From: Ruminococcaceae bacterium UBA3329
GTDB taxonomy: Bacteria; Bacillota; Clostridia; Oscillospirales; Acutalibacteraceae
Reading direction: 5' to 3'
Length of the DNA: 31,025 nucleotides
Assembly: GCA_002361875.1 (NCBI GenBank)
Contig: DERX01000035.1
Coordinates: 1-31,025 of the forward strand
Positions 9,125 to 17,112 of the stretch are shown here, in pieces. Both the position numbers and the translations under genes were made by a program. The notes under the pieces were generated by a model. The model saw only the letters and a program-made list of their open reading frames with translations, was not told where the DNA came from and did not search any database. Within the stretch, counting starts at the first letter, position 1; each line of letters starts with the position of its first letter.

Positions 9125-10165
9125 ATGAAAAAAATCAGCAGTGCGGTTTTGGCTGTACTTTTGTGCATTTGTCTGTCACTTGGTGCATTTGCGGCAGATG
9201 TTCAGGTTTCAACCGTTGTGCCGAATATACATGAAATTACCATAACGTATAACGAGGGCGGTTATATTCTGTATCAGAATAACACTCTTGCAAGCGAAAG
9301 CACAATTACCGTTGAACGCTTTGACGATGTTGTTCTGTCTGTTATTTGCAAGGCGGACAGTCATCTTAAAGCTGTGACAGTAAACGGTGAAGATGTTACA
9401 GATGATGTTTTGCACGGCAAACTGACATTAGCAGATGTATCAACAGATATGGATGTCGTTTTCACATTTGAAAAATGTGACGATGTTCCGCCGGTGGGTC
9501 CCGATGATCCCGATTATGACCCCAGCAATCCCGATAAGCCCGGCGACCATTGCGACCATATCGCAATGCACGGCGGTATTTACAAGGACGGAAAACCGTT
9601 CACTGATGCAAAGCTTGAGATTGACTTCGGCGAAATTGAGGTTACTCCCGACGGCAAATACAGCTATAAGGTTGATGAGATTAAAGACGGTTTCCATACC
9701 GTAACAATTAAAAACCCCGACGGTACACCTGCGGGCAAAACTTATTTTGCTATTGAGATAGATGAAAATGCAAAAGAGTCTTCTGTTACAATACTTTCTG
9801 ACGGAACTCAGTTAATAACTGTTCCTAAAGGGACAAAAGAGATATTTTTGAACTTTGAAGTGCACGGCAACGGCGGACTTCCCGATGGAGTAACACCGGG
9901 AGTTGATCCTAACGATCCTGATAAGAAGCCTAATGGTGATTGGACGGAAATTACACTCGGAAAAGAGACGGAACCTTCGCCCGAAAATCCGAGTAAACCC
10001 GAAAAACCGGATAAGCCGATAAAAAATCCCATTTTCCCGAATACAGACGCATTTATTCGTGAAAATCCGTTGTTAGTTGGCATTCTGTTGTCCTTTAGTT
10101 TCTTCCTTTTCCTGTTTGTGATTATACGCAGACGCAAAAAAGATGAAGAAGAGGAAACCGCATAA
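9125..10165 (+). CDS. Signal-peptide protein with C-terminal membrane anchor, last gene of the surface locus
   Basis: The start at 9125 is chosen because GGGAGGTGG (9112-9120) lies just upstream and it opens a signal peptide (MKKISSAVLA..., cleavage after AFA, residue 23); an ATG at 9089 would bury the peptide. The 346-residue product has a beta domain (about 24-122, with VTVNGEDVTDD as in many Firmicute surface repeats), a Pro/Asp-rich linker with repeated DPDYDP/NPDKPGD-like units, a second beta domain (about 140-250), another Pro-rich linker and a hydrophobic segment (about 314-334) followed by RRRKK and an acidic tail. FPNTD at 304-308 faintly resembles a sorting motif but lacks the Gly. 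It is most simply a cell-surface anchor or stalk held in the membrane by its C-terminus. Confidence 0.75.
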   Translation: MKKISSAVLAVLLCICLSLGAFAADVQVSTVVPNIHEITITYNEGGYILYQNNTLASESTITVERFDDVVLSVICKADSHLKAVTVNGEDVTDDVLHGKLTLADVSTDMDVVFTFEKCDDVPPVGPDDPDYDPSNPDKPGDHCDHIAMHGGIYKDGKPFTDAKLEIDFGEIEVTPDGKYSYKVDEIKDGFHTVTIKNPDGTPAGKTYFAIEIDENAKESSVTILSDGTQLITVPKGTKEIFLNFEVHGNGGLPDGVTPGVDPNDPDKKPNGDWTEITLGKETEPSPENPSKPEKPDKPIKNPIFPNTDAFIRENPLLVGILLSFSFFLFLFVIIRRRKKDEEEETA

Positions 10166-10190
10166 CTCCATACGTTTGGAAAAACATTAA

Positions 10191-10220
10191 ACCCGATGCT
10201 TTTTGCATCGGGTTATTTTT
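10191..10220 (+). terminator. Rho-independent terminator of the surface locus
   Basis: A perfect 9-bp stem (ACCCGATGC at 10191-10199, GCATCGGGT at 10205-10213) with a five-T loop is followed by TATTTTT. It lies 25 bases after the anchored-protein gene and before the BlaI promoter, separating the two units. Confidence 0.9.
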
Positions 10221-10241
10221 ATCTCTTTCTGTATTTTTCCC

Positions 10242-10270
10242 TTGACAAATCTTTACTACAGGTGTAAGAT
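10242..10270 (+). promoter_or_regulatory. Sigma-A promoter of the BlaI/M56 operon
   Basis: TTGACA (10242-10247) and TAAGAT (10265-10270) are 17 bases apart. The -10 region is immersed in two BlaI-type operators, as expected for autoregulated blaI/mecI operons, where the repressor occludes RNA polymerase. Confidence 0.8.
10257..10266 (+). promoter_or_regulatory. BlaI-type operator, site 1
   Basis: TACA-GG-TGTA is the core dyad recognised by BlaI/MecI proteins. It overlaps the spacer and the first bases of the -10 box. Confidence 0.7.
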
Positions 10271-10279
10271 ATAATTGTA

Positions 10280-10291
10280 CTACAAATGTAG
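10280..10291 (+). promoter_or_regulatory. BlaI-type operator, site 2
   Basis: CTACA-AA-TGTAG is a perfect dyad with the TACA-N2-TGTA core, just downstream of the -10 box. Its centre is 24 bases from that of site 1, close to two helical turns, which would suit cooperative dimer binding. Confidence 0.75.
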
Positions 10292-10308
10292 GAAAGAAGG
10301 AGAAATAT

Positions 10309-10668
10309 ATGAAAATATCCGAGGCGGAATGGTCTGTAATGGAGGTGCTTTGGCAGGGTGACAGCTTTGCCTTAAAAAGCATTTACACAGAGCTTAATAA
10401 AGTTAACGGCTGGAGTAAAAACACAGTTTTTACATATCTTAACCGAATGGAATCGAAGGGACTTGTGAAAATTGACCGTACAAGCCGTACACCGTATTCG
10501 GCAAATGTCAGCCGTGAGGAATGTGCACGGGAAGAGAGAAATGAGCTTCTCAATAAGGTTTATTCGGGGGCTGCGTCAGATTTAATTTCGGCATTTCTAA
10601 AAGAAACAAGAATTTCAAAGCAGGAAATTGAAAGGCTTAAAAAGCTTCTTGATGAAATGGAGGTTTAA
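10309..10668 (+). CDS. BlaI/MecI/CopY-family transcriptional repressor
   Basis: A 119-residue protein of the family's usual length. The N-terminal winged helix (about 1-70) has the family opening ISEAEWSVMEVLW and the recognition region WSKNTVFTYLNRMESKGLV; the C-terminal helices (about 75-119) would dimerise and contain the site classically cleaved on induction. It is the first gene of an operon, two bases before an M56-family receptor peptidase, the standard pairing. Two TACA-N2-TGTA operators at its own promoter indicate autorepression. RBS is AGAAGGAG. Known members repress beta-lactamase or mecA genes, but no such gene is in the window, so the regulated genes here may just be this operon and unlinked targets. 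Confidence 0.92.
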   Translation: MKISEAEWSVMEVLWQGDSFALKSIYTELNKVNGWSKNTVFTYLNRMESKGLVKIDRTSRTPYSANVSREECAREERNELLNKVYSGAASDLISAFLKETRISKQEIERLKKLLDEMEV

Positions 10669-10670
10669 AT

Positions 10671-12686
10671 ATGCAGAATATTTGGGGTTTTATTTTGCAG
10701 AGCGTTTCACTGTCGCTTGTTGGGGCTGTTTTGCTGATTGTAAAGCGTATTTTTAAGGATAAACTGCCGCCGAGTTGGCAGTACGGCATTTGGAGCATAT
10801 TTGCTTTGCGGGCGTTAATTCCCGTCAGAGCAGACAGATTTGTTGTGCTTCCGTTCGGGTTTTACCTTGAATTGCTTAAAGAATCGGCGGAATCACATCT
10901 TGATTCTGCATTTACCTCATGTTACGGTGTAACTGAAATGGCGCACATTTTCCCTGTTATTAAGGGTATACCGCAAAGTATAACGGACATAATTTTTACA
11001 GTTTACTTTGCAGGGGTAATTGTTTTTCTTTGCTTTTACCTTTTCTCTTATATAAAGCTGCGCATAACTCTTAAAAAAGGTGTTGAGGTTACGGGAGAGG
11101 AAAAGGAAAGAATCAAATCGGTCTTTGAGAGCAAAAAAATAAAAAATATCAGAATTGTTTACCTGAACGGAATTGACAGTGCATTTATTTGCGGCGTCAT
11201 TCGCCCGGTTCTTGTGATTCCGTTTGAAAGAAAAACCGATGAAAAGGTGCTTTTACACGAAATTGTTCATTTAAAGCATATTGATTCCCTGCAAAGCATT
11301 TTTTGGTGTATTTTACGCTCTCTTCATTGGTGCAATCCGTTTTTGCATTGGGTTTTCAATGTAATCGGCAATGATATGGAAAGCCGCTGTGACCAGCGTG
11401 TGCTTGAATTGCTTGACGGTGAAGAACGGCGGGAGTACGGTATTTTGCTTTTGAATGAGGTTAACAGAAAATATGCACGAAGTCCCGGTACAACATCCGT
11501 TTCAAACGGGGGCAGGAATATTTCCAGGCGCATTGAGGCTATTACCAGGTTCAAAAAATATCCAAAAGGAATGGTGCTTGTAAGTATTTGTATGATTATT
11601 ATTCTGTCAATTCCTGTATTTTTTGTGAGCGAAAGCTTTGTGTACAGTCAAAGCGTTTATTATCCTAAAACTGTCTATGAAGCAAAAAAATCTGCCGTTT
11701 ACAGCAGGCTGTACCGCTGTGGGAGCTTGGCGGGCGCAATAGACACCTATGCAAAGGCGCTTATAAATAATAACGGAATAATGCTCCTCACTGTTTCGCC
11801 TGCCGACAGAGCAGAGAAAATCAGGAACGGCATTAAAGATTACTGTTTTTATGACAGCGGATTTACTTCGCTTAAAGACAGCGAATACGGTGGATATAAT
11901 GTTGCAATGTTTTCACTTTTTAACCTTATAAAAACAGGTGAAGACAAATATTCTGCCGTGCTCGCTTTCAGCATACCGAGAGAGGCAACGGAAGAGGAAA
12001 AATCAGCTTCACCCTATGCTGTAACGGGTACACTGTTAGTACCGATTGAGGTTTTCAAAGAGAAAAATTACTGGGTAGTAAATGAAACGGGCGAGCGCAC
12101 CGTGTCTGATAATTATCTTAACGCAATGACAACCGCACAGGTCTACAATCTCAAAGAGGAATTGCCTCCGCTTTCTTTTGACACTCAAAAAGGAGAGAAC
12201 GGGACTTTTAAAGGTGAGCTTTATACAGTTTTCAGCTTCAATTATGATACTGATACGGAGGACGGATTTTTGGTTTATAAAGAACCGGAGAATAATGCTT
12301 CTCAATTTATGTTTTATAACTATACCTTTGACAATACTGTGCACAGAAATGCCGAGTTTGATAAATGTGTTGTTGAAAATAAAGCGGTTTATACTTATGA
12401 GGGCGAGGACCGTGAGAGAATAAATAAGGTTGGATATGATTGCTTAACAGCCGATAAGAACGGTAAGTTCCCCGAGAAAAAGCAAAATGATTATGTGGAA
12501 TACTCTTCTTCCGAACCGGTAAATGTGAATGAAACTTGGGACGGAGTAGAGAATGCTGAGTATACCGACCTAAACCGTAATCCAAACAAGGTGAAAGACG
12601 GGTACGCAACAAAGTTTAAATATGTTTTCTATGTTGACGGCAAAGCGGCTGACGAGTTTATTGCAGAGGTGAATACTAATGGATAA
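10671..12686 (+). CDS. BlaR1/MecR1-like M56 metallopeptidase receptor with unrecognised ectodomain
   Basis: A 671-residue protein whose N-terminal half matches the BlaR1/MecR1 membrane peptidase: membrane segments near 5-26, 36-51, 100-126 and 300-320, the zinc motif H196-E-I-V-H200, and the family segment GVIRPVLVIP just ahead of it. In known systems a signal detected outside activates this protease, which leads to cleavage of the BlaI repressor. The C-terminal 340 residues are extracellular but do not show the SxxK/SxN/KTG motifs of the beta-lactam-acylated sensor domain; they look like an alpha/beta domain of unknown type. The signal is therefore probably not covalent beta-lactam binding by the standard mechanism. 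It starts two bases after the repressor gene and overlaps the next gene by eight bases. Confidence 0.85.
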   Translation: MQNIWGFILQSVSLSLVGAVLLIVKRIFKDKLPPSWQYGIWSIFALRALIPVRADRFVVLPFGFYLELLKESAESHLDSAFTSCYGVTEMAHIFPVIKGIPQSITDIIFTVYFAGVIVFLCFYLFSYIKLRITLKKGVEVTGEEKERIKSVFESKKIKNIRIVYLNGIDSAFICGVIRPVLVIPFERKTDEKVLLHEIVHLKHIDSLQSIFWCILRSLHWCNPFLHWVFNVIGNDMESRCDQRVLELLDGEERREYGILLLNEVNRKYARSPGTTSVSNGGRNISRRIEAITRFKKYPKGMVLVSICMIIILSIPVFFVSESFVYSQSVYYPKTVYEAKKSAVYSRLYRCGSLAGAIDTYAKALINNNGIMLLTVSPADRAEKIRNGIKDYCFYDSGFTSLKDSEYGGYNVAMFSLFNLIKTGEDKYSAVLAFSIPREATEEEKSASPYAVTGTLLVPIEVFKEKNYWVVNETGERTVSDNYLNAMTTAQVYNLKEELPPLSFDTQKGENGTFKGELYTVFSFNYDTDTEDGFLVYKEPENNASQFMFYNYTFDNTVHRNAEFDKCVVENKAVYTYEGEDRERINKVGYDCLTADKNGKFPEKKQNDYVEYSSSEPVNVNETWDGVENAEYTDLNRNPNKVKDGYATKFKYVFYVDGKAADEFIAEVNTNG

Positions 12687-13296
12687 TAAAACATTGGCTC
12701 AGGCCGTAAGAAAAGTTCTTAAAGGCTATTTGTTTATATTTGTTTCAATAAATTTGCTGGGCTTTGATCTTTTGCCGGATTTCATCGGTTATATAATGAT
12801 TTTAAGCGCCTTACCCGTTATTTCGGAAAAAGAAAAATCGGCAAAGCTGTTAAAGCCTATCGGAACAGTCCTTGGGATTTGGAGCTTACTCGAATGGATT
12901 TTGAAAATAGGATATGCCCAAATCAATATAAAAATTGTGCTTATACTGATTAGTGTTTTGGGAATTTATTTTGATTATCAGCTTATTACGAATATTTCGG
13001 AATTGGCATCTGACAGTAAAATAAAAAGAAGAATCCGCATCTTAAGAGATACCGTAGTAATCACACACACGGTTGCGTCAATTTTTGTTATGTTCCCGAA
13101 GCTTGTTTATGCCGCTTTGGCAGTAGGCATTGTGCAGTTTATAATGTTTATATGGATTTTAATTGAATTTCGACGGCTTGCAAAGGCGCTTGAAAATGAA
13201 GATGCCGAAAACAAAGAGAGTGCATTATCGCCGGAAGAAAATGAAAACCAAACGGATAGCATAATAAATGAAGAAACAAACGAACCAAAAGATTAG
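12679..13296 (+). CDS. Hypothetical multi-pass membrane protein
   Basis: I do not recognise a named family. The 205-residue product has about five to six hydrophobic segments between residues 14 and 175 (for example YLFIFVSINLLGF, FIGYIMILSALPVI, IVLILISVLGIYF) and an acidic, Glu/Asn-rich cytoplasmic tail (about 175-205). It overlaps the M56 gene by eight bases, so translation is likely coupled, and it is the last gene before a terminator. The position suggests it is either an accessory subunit of the M56 sensor or an effector whose production is induced by the signal. No catalytic motif is seen. Confidence 0.75.
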   Translation: MDNKTLAQAVRKVLKGYLFIFVSINLLGFDLLPDFIGYIMILSALPVISEKEKSAKLLKPIGTVLGIWSLLEWILKIGYAQINIKIVLILISVLGIYFDYQLITNISELASDSKIKRRIRILRDTVVITHTVASIFVMFPKLVYAALAVGIVQFIMFIWILIEFRRLAKALENEDAENKESALSPEENENQTDSIINEETNEPKD

Positions 13297-13310
13297 ATAG
13301 AAGCATAAAG

Positions 13311-13340
13311 AAAATCCACTGTGTGAAAGCAGTGGATTTT
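13311..13340. terminator. Bidirectional terminator between convergent genes
   Basis: An 11-bp perfect stem (AAAATCCACTG at 13311-13321, CAGTGGATTTT at 13330-13340) with an eight-base loop is flanked by A-rich and T-rich sides, so it can stop transcription from both the M56 operon (plus) and the methyltransferase gene (minus). Confidence 0.88.
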
Positions 13341-13357
13341 TTGTGTGTATTTCGTTG

Positions 13358-14500
13358 TTAACATTTTTTCAGCAAAACCACCGTCTCAATATGTTCTGTG
13401 TGTGGGAACATATCGACAGGCTGGATTTTGCGGACTTTATAGCCGTTTTTGGTAAGATACCGCAAATCTCTTGCGAGTGTTTCGGGGTTGCAGGACACAT
13501 AAATTACTTTTTCGGGAGAAAGCTTTACAAGTGAAGAAAGAAAAGGAATGTCTGCGCCTGCTCTTGCCGGGTCCATTATTACTGCGTCAATTTTAGTGCG
13601 GTTTTCGGCAAGCTCGGTCATAAATTTGCCTGCATCCGCATTGTAAAATTTAATATTTTCGACTTCGTTGAGCCTCGCGTTTTCCTTTGCGTCTTTTACA
13701 GCGTCTTTGTTTATCTCAACGCCGATAACACTTTTGACCTTACTGCTTGCAATAAGACCGATTGTGCCCGTCCCGCAATATGCGTCGATAATTTCTTCGT
13801 CGCCCTTAAAATCGGCAAACTCAAGCGCCTTGCCATAAAGAATTTCAGTTTGAATAGGATTTATCTGATAAAACGCTTTAGGCGAAATACGGAAATTCAT
13901 TCCGCAAAGCTCTTCCGTAATTTTTCCGTCGCCGTAAAGTACCTCACTTACATCGCCTAACACAAGACTTGTGAACCTTGAATTTACATTTTGAATAACA
14001 GTTGTAATGTATGGACAATTTTTAACTAAAGCGTTAATAAATGAGCGTTTTTTCGGAAATTCCTTTGATGCCGTGACAAGCACAACCATTGTTTCACTGC
14101 TTTTGAAACCCGTTTTCACAAGCAGATGGCGTAAAAATCCCGTGCCTGTTTTTTCATCGAACGGTTTTAGCTTAAAGCTCTTAAGAAGTTTTTTAACTAC
14201 CGTAAAAATTTCATCAGCTTTTTCGTCAGTGAGCAGGCAACGGTCAATGTCAACTATTTTGTGAGTTGAGGATTGGTAAACGCCTGCAACTGTTTTGCCC
14301 CTGTAAACGCCGAAAGCGTACTGCGATTTGTTCCGGTAAAAATACGGCTTGTCCATTCCGATGATTTCACTGATTTTGCAAAACCGACCTAAAAGCTTGA
14401 TTTCGTTTGCCATTTTAAAGCTGAGCTGTTCCTTGTAGGTCATATTAAGAAGCTGGCACGCGCCGCATTTTTTTGCGTATTTGCAGGAAAAGGTCATCAT
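13358..14500 (-). CDS. RlmD/TrmA-family RNA (uracil-C5)-methyltransferase
   Basis: A 380-residue SAM-dependent enzyme that would methylate C5 of a uracil in rRNA or tRNA. The N-terminus has the iron-sulfur cysteines C6-x5-C12-x2-C15 with the fourth at C88 in HKIVDIDRC, as in RlmD-type proteins. The catalytic domain shows DAYCGTGTIGL (SAM binding), MDPARAGAD and VIYVSCNPETLARDL, with the nucleophilic Cys in SCNP. It lacks the N-terminal TRAM domain of full-length members (about 450 residues), which fits the shorter length. ATG at 14500 is used with AGGAG six bases upstream; the next codon is also ATG. It overlaps the upstream small gene by four bases (ATGA). The exact target uridine cannot be read from sequence, so no symbol is given. 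Confidence 0.92.
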   Translation of the reverse strand: MMTFSCKYAKKCGACQLLNMTYKEQLSFKMANEIKLLGRFCKISEIIGMDKPYFYRNKSQYAFGVYRGKTVAGVYQSSTHKIVDIDRCLLTDEKADEIFTVVKKLLKSFKLKPFDEKTGTGFLRHLLVKTGFKSSETMVVLVTASKEFPKKRSFINALVKNCPYITTVIQNVNSRFTSLVLGDVSEVLYGDGKITEELCGMNFRISPKAFYQINPIQTEILYGKALEFADFKGDEEIIDAYCGTGTIGLIASSKVKSVIGVEINKDAVKDAKENARLNEVENIKFYNADAGKFMTELAENRTKIDAVIMDPARAGADIPFLSSLVKLSPEKVIYVSCNPETLARDLRYLTKNGYKVRKIQPVDMFPHTEHIETVVLLKKC

Positions 14501-14817
14501 CCTATTCTCCTGCCGTCAAGAATTTGCACTGTTCCGAAAACGGGCAGACGGATTTCACCCGTAAATGTGTCGCCGTTGAAATGCACCTCAATTTCGGCGG
14601 TTATTTTTCCAAACATATTTATGTCGGCTTTACCGCTAAGGGAATTGTCACCTTCTTTAATGTCATAGACCGAAAATTCAGGCAGCTTGTCAAAGCCTTG
14701 AACCCTTGTATTAAAGCCGTATTCACCGCCGTTGTCGAAAATATCAACCTCGGCACTGCCCTTAAAAAACGGCGTGTCCGCTCTTCCCTGCCACTTGCCT
14801 ATGTATTTTGTATTCAT
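14497..14817 (-). CDS. Small conserved-looking protein of unknown function
   Basis: A 106-residue protein without signal peptide or membrane segment. The sequence alternates hydrophobic and polar residues with many Gly/Asp turns (GKWQGRAD, EVDIFDNGGEYGF, EVHFNGDTFTGEI), typical of a small all-beta domain. GGAGGTG (14824-14830 on the plus-strand numbering) precedes ATG. It is the first gene of a two-gene minus-strand operon and is translationally coupled to the RNA methyltransferase. Whether it works with the methyltransferase is unknown. Confidence 0.75.
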   Translation of the reverse strand: MNTKYIGKWQGRADTPFFKGSAEVDIFDNGGEYGFNTRVQGFDKLPEFSVYDIKEGDNSLSGKADINMFGKITAEIEVHFNGDTFTGEIRLPVFGTVQILDGRRIG

Positions 14818-14859
14818 TTACGGCACCTCCGTTTGAAATACAGTGATTATAATATAGTT

Positions 14860-14888
14860 ATTTTATCATATTAAAAATTTCTTGTAAA
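14860..14888 (-). promoter_or_regulatory. Sigma-A promoter of the methyltransferase operon
   Basis: Read on the minus strand: TTTACA (14888-14883), 17-base spacer, TAAAAT (14865-14860). It sits about 45 bases upstream of the small gene and diverges from the dehydratase promoter. Confidence 0.75.
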
Positions 14889-14917
14889 CAAAAACACAAA
14901 TTTTTAATACAATAAGT

Positions 14918-14946
14918 TTGACAAGCATTATTTAAAATAGTATAAT
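14918..14946 (+). promoter_or_regulatory. Consensus sigma-A promoter of the dehydratase gene
   Basis: A perfect TTGACA (14918-14923), 17-base spacer and perfect TATAAT (14941-14946). The two divergent -35 boxes are 29 bases apart. No operator-like dyad is evident, suggesting strong constitutive expression. Confidence 0.92.
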
Positions 14947-14986
14947 CAATTAGTATATATACTGATGTAAAATTGAGGGATTGTTA

Positions 14987-16879
14987 ATGAATAAATTCTT
15001 TGAAAGGATAAAGCCGCAAAAACTGTTTTTAATGCTGTTTGATATTATTGCTGTTAACGGTAGCTTTGCGCTTTCTCTTTTTCTTCATTTTGGATTTGAG
15101 ATGCCGCATAGGGTAGCAATATATATATTGCTTAGAATTCCCATTATAACGGTGATTTATATTTCTTCTTTCATGATCGGAAAGCTTTATAATAATCTTT
15201 TAAGATATGTAAGCTTTTATGATGTTATTTGTACTGTTTTTTGTACAGGCATAAGTACAGCGATTTTTTGGACAATTGAATACATTGGTCAAAAGCTTCA
15301 GCTTCTTGAAATAATTAATACGGACTTTTTTGTCTGTATGCCGTTTATTTCTTATATTGATTCGCTTTTGCTTATTTGCTTTTTCTGTGTCGGAATACGA
15401 ATGTTTTATACGGCTTACCGAACTATTCGTACAGACGGTAAAAGGCGCAAAGGCTCGGCAAATAAACGTACAATGATTATCGGCGCAGGCGATATGGGTT
15501 CTTCAATTCTTTATGAAATGAGCGTAAGCGGTTACAAATTCGGCTCCCCAATTGTTATTGTTGACGATAATGAGAGCAAAATAAATTCTGCTATCATGGG
15601 TATTCCGATTTTAGGAACGATAAAGGACATTCCCGAGCTTGCCGAAAAATATGAAATAAACGAAATAATTTTCTGTATTCCGTCCGCTTCTGCCGAGCGC
15701 AAGCGTGAAATACTTGAAATTGCAATGAGCACAGGCTGTGATTTGAAAACAGCGCCGAATATTGATGAGCTTACGGGAGTTAACGACAGAATTTCTGAAA
15801 AAATCCGTGATGTTGATGTGCTTGACCTTCTTGCACGGCCCGAGGTAAAGCTTGACACGGAGGTTTGCAAATATCTTAAAGACCAAACCGTTCTTGTAAC
15901 GGGCGGCGGCGGTTCAATCGGCAGTGAGCTTTGCAGGCAGATTGCCCGTTATGCACCCGAAAGAATCGTTATATTCGACATTTACGAAAACAATGCGTTT
16001 ACCTTGAAAAACTCGCTTGACGCTCGCTATCACGGCGCACCGCAGATTGAAATTCGCATAGGCTCAGTCAGAGATATTGACAGACTCCGAGAAATTTTTG
16101 AGGAGTTTCATCCGTCGTCCGTTTTCCATGCGGCTGCGCATAAGCATGTTCCTCTTATGGAGGACAGCCCCTATGAAGCGGTCAAAAATAATGTTCTCGG
16201 TACTTATAATGTCTGTCACTGCGCTAATGAATTCGGCGTTAAGAATTTTGTTTTGCTTTCAACTGATAAGGCGGTTAACCCAACAAATGTTATGGGTGCT
16301 ACAAAACGAGTTGCCGAGCTTACCGTTCAGCATTTCAGTAAAATTACAAAGGGAACAAAATTTGCGGCAGTGCGTTTCGGCAATGTTTTAGGCTCAAACG
16401 GCAGTGTTATTCCGATTTTTAAGGAGCAAATTAAACAGGGCGGACCTGTTACTGTCACTCACCCTGATATTACACGTTATTTTATGACCATCCCTGAGGC
16501 GTCACAGCTTGTGGTTCAGGCAGGTGGACTTGCCAAGGGCGGAGAGATTTTTGTGCTTGATATGGGTGAGCCTGTAAAAATTGTTACGCTTGCCGAAAAC
16601 CTTATCAGGCTTTCGGGCTTTGAGCCGTATAAGGACATTGAAATTCAGTTTACGGGGCTTCGCCCGGGTGAAAAGCTTTATGAAGAGCTTTCTTTGGAGG
16701 AGGAGCTTGACGGCAGGCACAAAACGCAGAATGACAAAATTTTTGTTACTGCTCCCGTTTCCTTTGATGAAAAGCTTTTGGAGAAAGAAATTAATAATAT
16801 TCCTAATTTAAAGCCGAATGAAACAAGGGAGTTTTTAAAGCGCCTTGTTCCAAATTGCAATTTTAGGGAAAAACATTAA
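14987..16879 (+). CDS. FlaA1/CapD-type membrane nucleotide-sugar 4,6-dehydratase/epimerase
   Basis: A 630-residue polysaccharide-biosynthesis enzyme of the WbpM/PglF/CapD family, probably acting on UDP-GlcNAc at the inner face of the membrane. Four or five membrane segments occupy about 15-145; a first Rossmann domain follows (GAGDMGSS, 166-173), then the catalytic short-chain dehydrogenase domain with TGGGGSIGSE at 305-314. In NPTNVMGATKR the usual catalytic Tyr is Met436 with Lys440 retained, characteristic of the large membrane dehydratases in this family. Full length for the family. ATG at 14987 is preferred over a TTG at 14981 because TTGAGGGA (14973-14980) needs the longer spacing. It stands alone here, without glycosyltransferase neighbours. 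Confidence 0.92.
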   Translation: MNKFFERIKPQKLFLMLFDIIAVNGSFALSLFLHFGFEMPHRVAIYILLRIPIITVIYISSFMIGKLYNNLLRYVSFYDVICTVFCTGISTAIFWTIEYIGQKLQLLEIINTDFFVCMPFISYIDSLLLICFFCVGIRMFYTAYRTIRTDGKRRKGSANKRTMIIGAGDMGSSILYEMSVSGYKFGSPIVIVDDNESKINSAIMGIPILGTIKDIPELAEKYEINEIIFCIPSASAERKREILEIAMSTGCDLKTAPNIDELTGVNDRISEKIRDVDVLDLLARPEVKLDTEVCKYLKDQTVLVTGGGGSIGSELCRQIARYAPERIVIFDIYENNAFTLKNSLDARYHGAPQIEIRIGSVRDIDRLREIFEEFHPSSVFHAAAHKHVPLMEDSPYEAVKNNVLGTYNVCHCANEFGVKNFVLLSTDKAVNPTNVMGATKRVAELTVQHFSKITKGTKFAAVRFGNVLGSNGSVIPIFKEQIKQGGPVTVTHPDITRYFMTIPEASQLVVQAGGLAKGGEIFVLDMGEPVKIVTLAENLIRLSGFEPYKDIEIQFTGLRPGEKLYEELSLEEELDGRHKTQNDKIFVTAPVSFDEKLLEKEINNIPNLKPNETREFLKRLVPNCNFREKH

Positions 16880-16890
16880 AATAATAAAGC

Positions 16891-16928
16891 AAACGGAGTG
16901 CAGTTCATTATGAGCAGTGCTCCGTTTT
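16891..16928 (+). terminator. Possible terminator after the dehydratase gene
   Basis: AAACGGAG (16891-16898) pairs with CTCCGTTT (16920-16927), with a short inner TGC/GCA pairing in a long loop and TTTT at the end of the 3' arm. The loop is long and the U tract short, so it is a weaker candidate than the others in the window. Confidence 0.5.
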
Positions 16929-16940
16929 GGTATTCATTCC

Positions 16941-16965
16941 TTAGGGAACGGATTTATCCGTTCCG
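16941..16965. repeat. TAGGG-type palindrome, copy 1
   Basis: TTAGGG leads into a perfect palindrome, GGAACGGA-TTTA-TCCGTTCC (16945-16964), followed by G. A close copy with a different core lies at 21287-21310, and a related one starts at 18976. It looks like a short dispersed intergenic repeat. The remainder up to the GH35 promoter holds no ORF. Confidence 0.6.
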
Positions 16966-17050
16966 CAAAAATATCGCTTAACATCCCTTGAAACGCAAAA
17001 TTAAGTTCTCTACGGGAAAATATAAATCCTTCTAAAATGCGTTAAATCGC

Positions 17051-17079
17051 TTGCAAAATTTTCCGCTAACAAGTATAAT
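17051..17079 (+). promoter_or_regulatory. Sigma-A promoter of the GH35 gene
   Basis: TTGCAA (17051-17056), 17-base spacer, perfect TATAAT (17074-17079), about 34 bases before the GTG start. No clear cre or LacI-type full palindrome was found around it. Confidence 0.8.
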
Positions 17080-17112
17080 GATTTACGAACCAAAACAAAG
17101 GGGGATACACAA

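Noticed and set aside
11640..12686. Penicillin-binding sensor domain in the M56 protein
   Set aside because: No SxxK, SxN or KTG motif set could be found in the ectodomain.
17000..17080. Catabolite (cre) or LacI-type operator at the GH35 promoter
   Set aside because: Only half-site resemblances (TTGAAACG, TCGCTTGCAA); no full palindrome.
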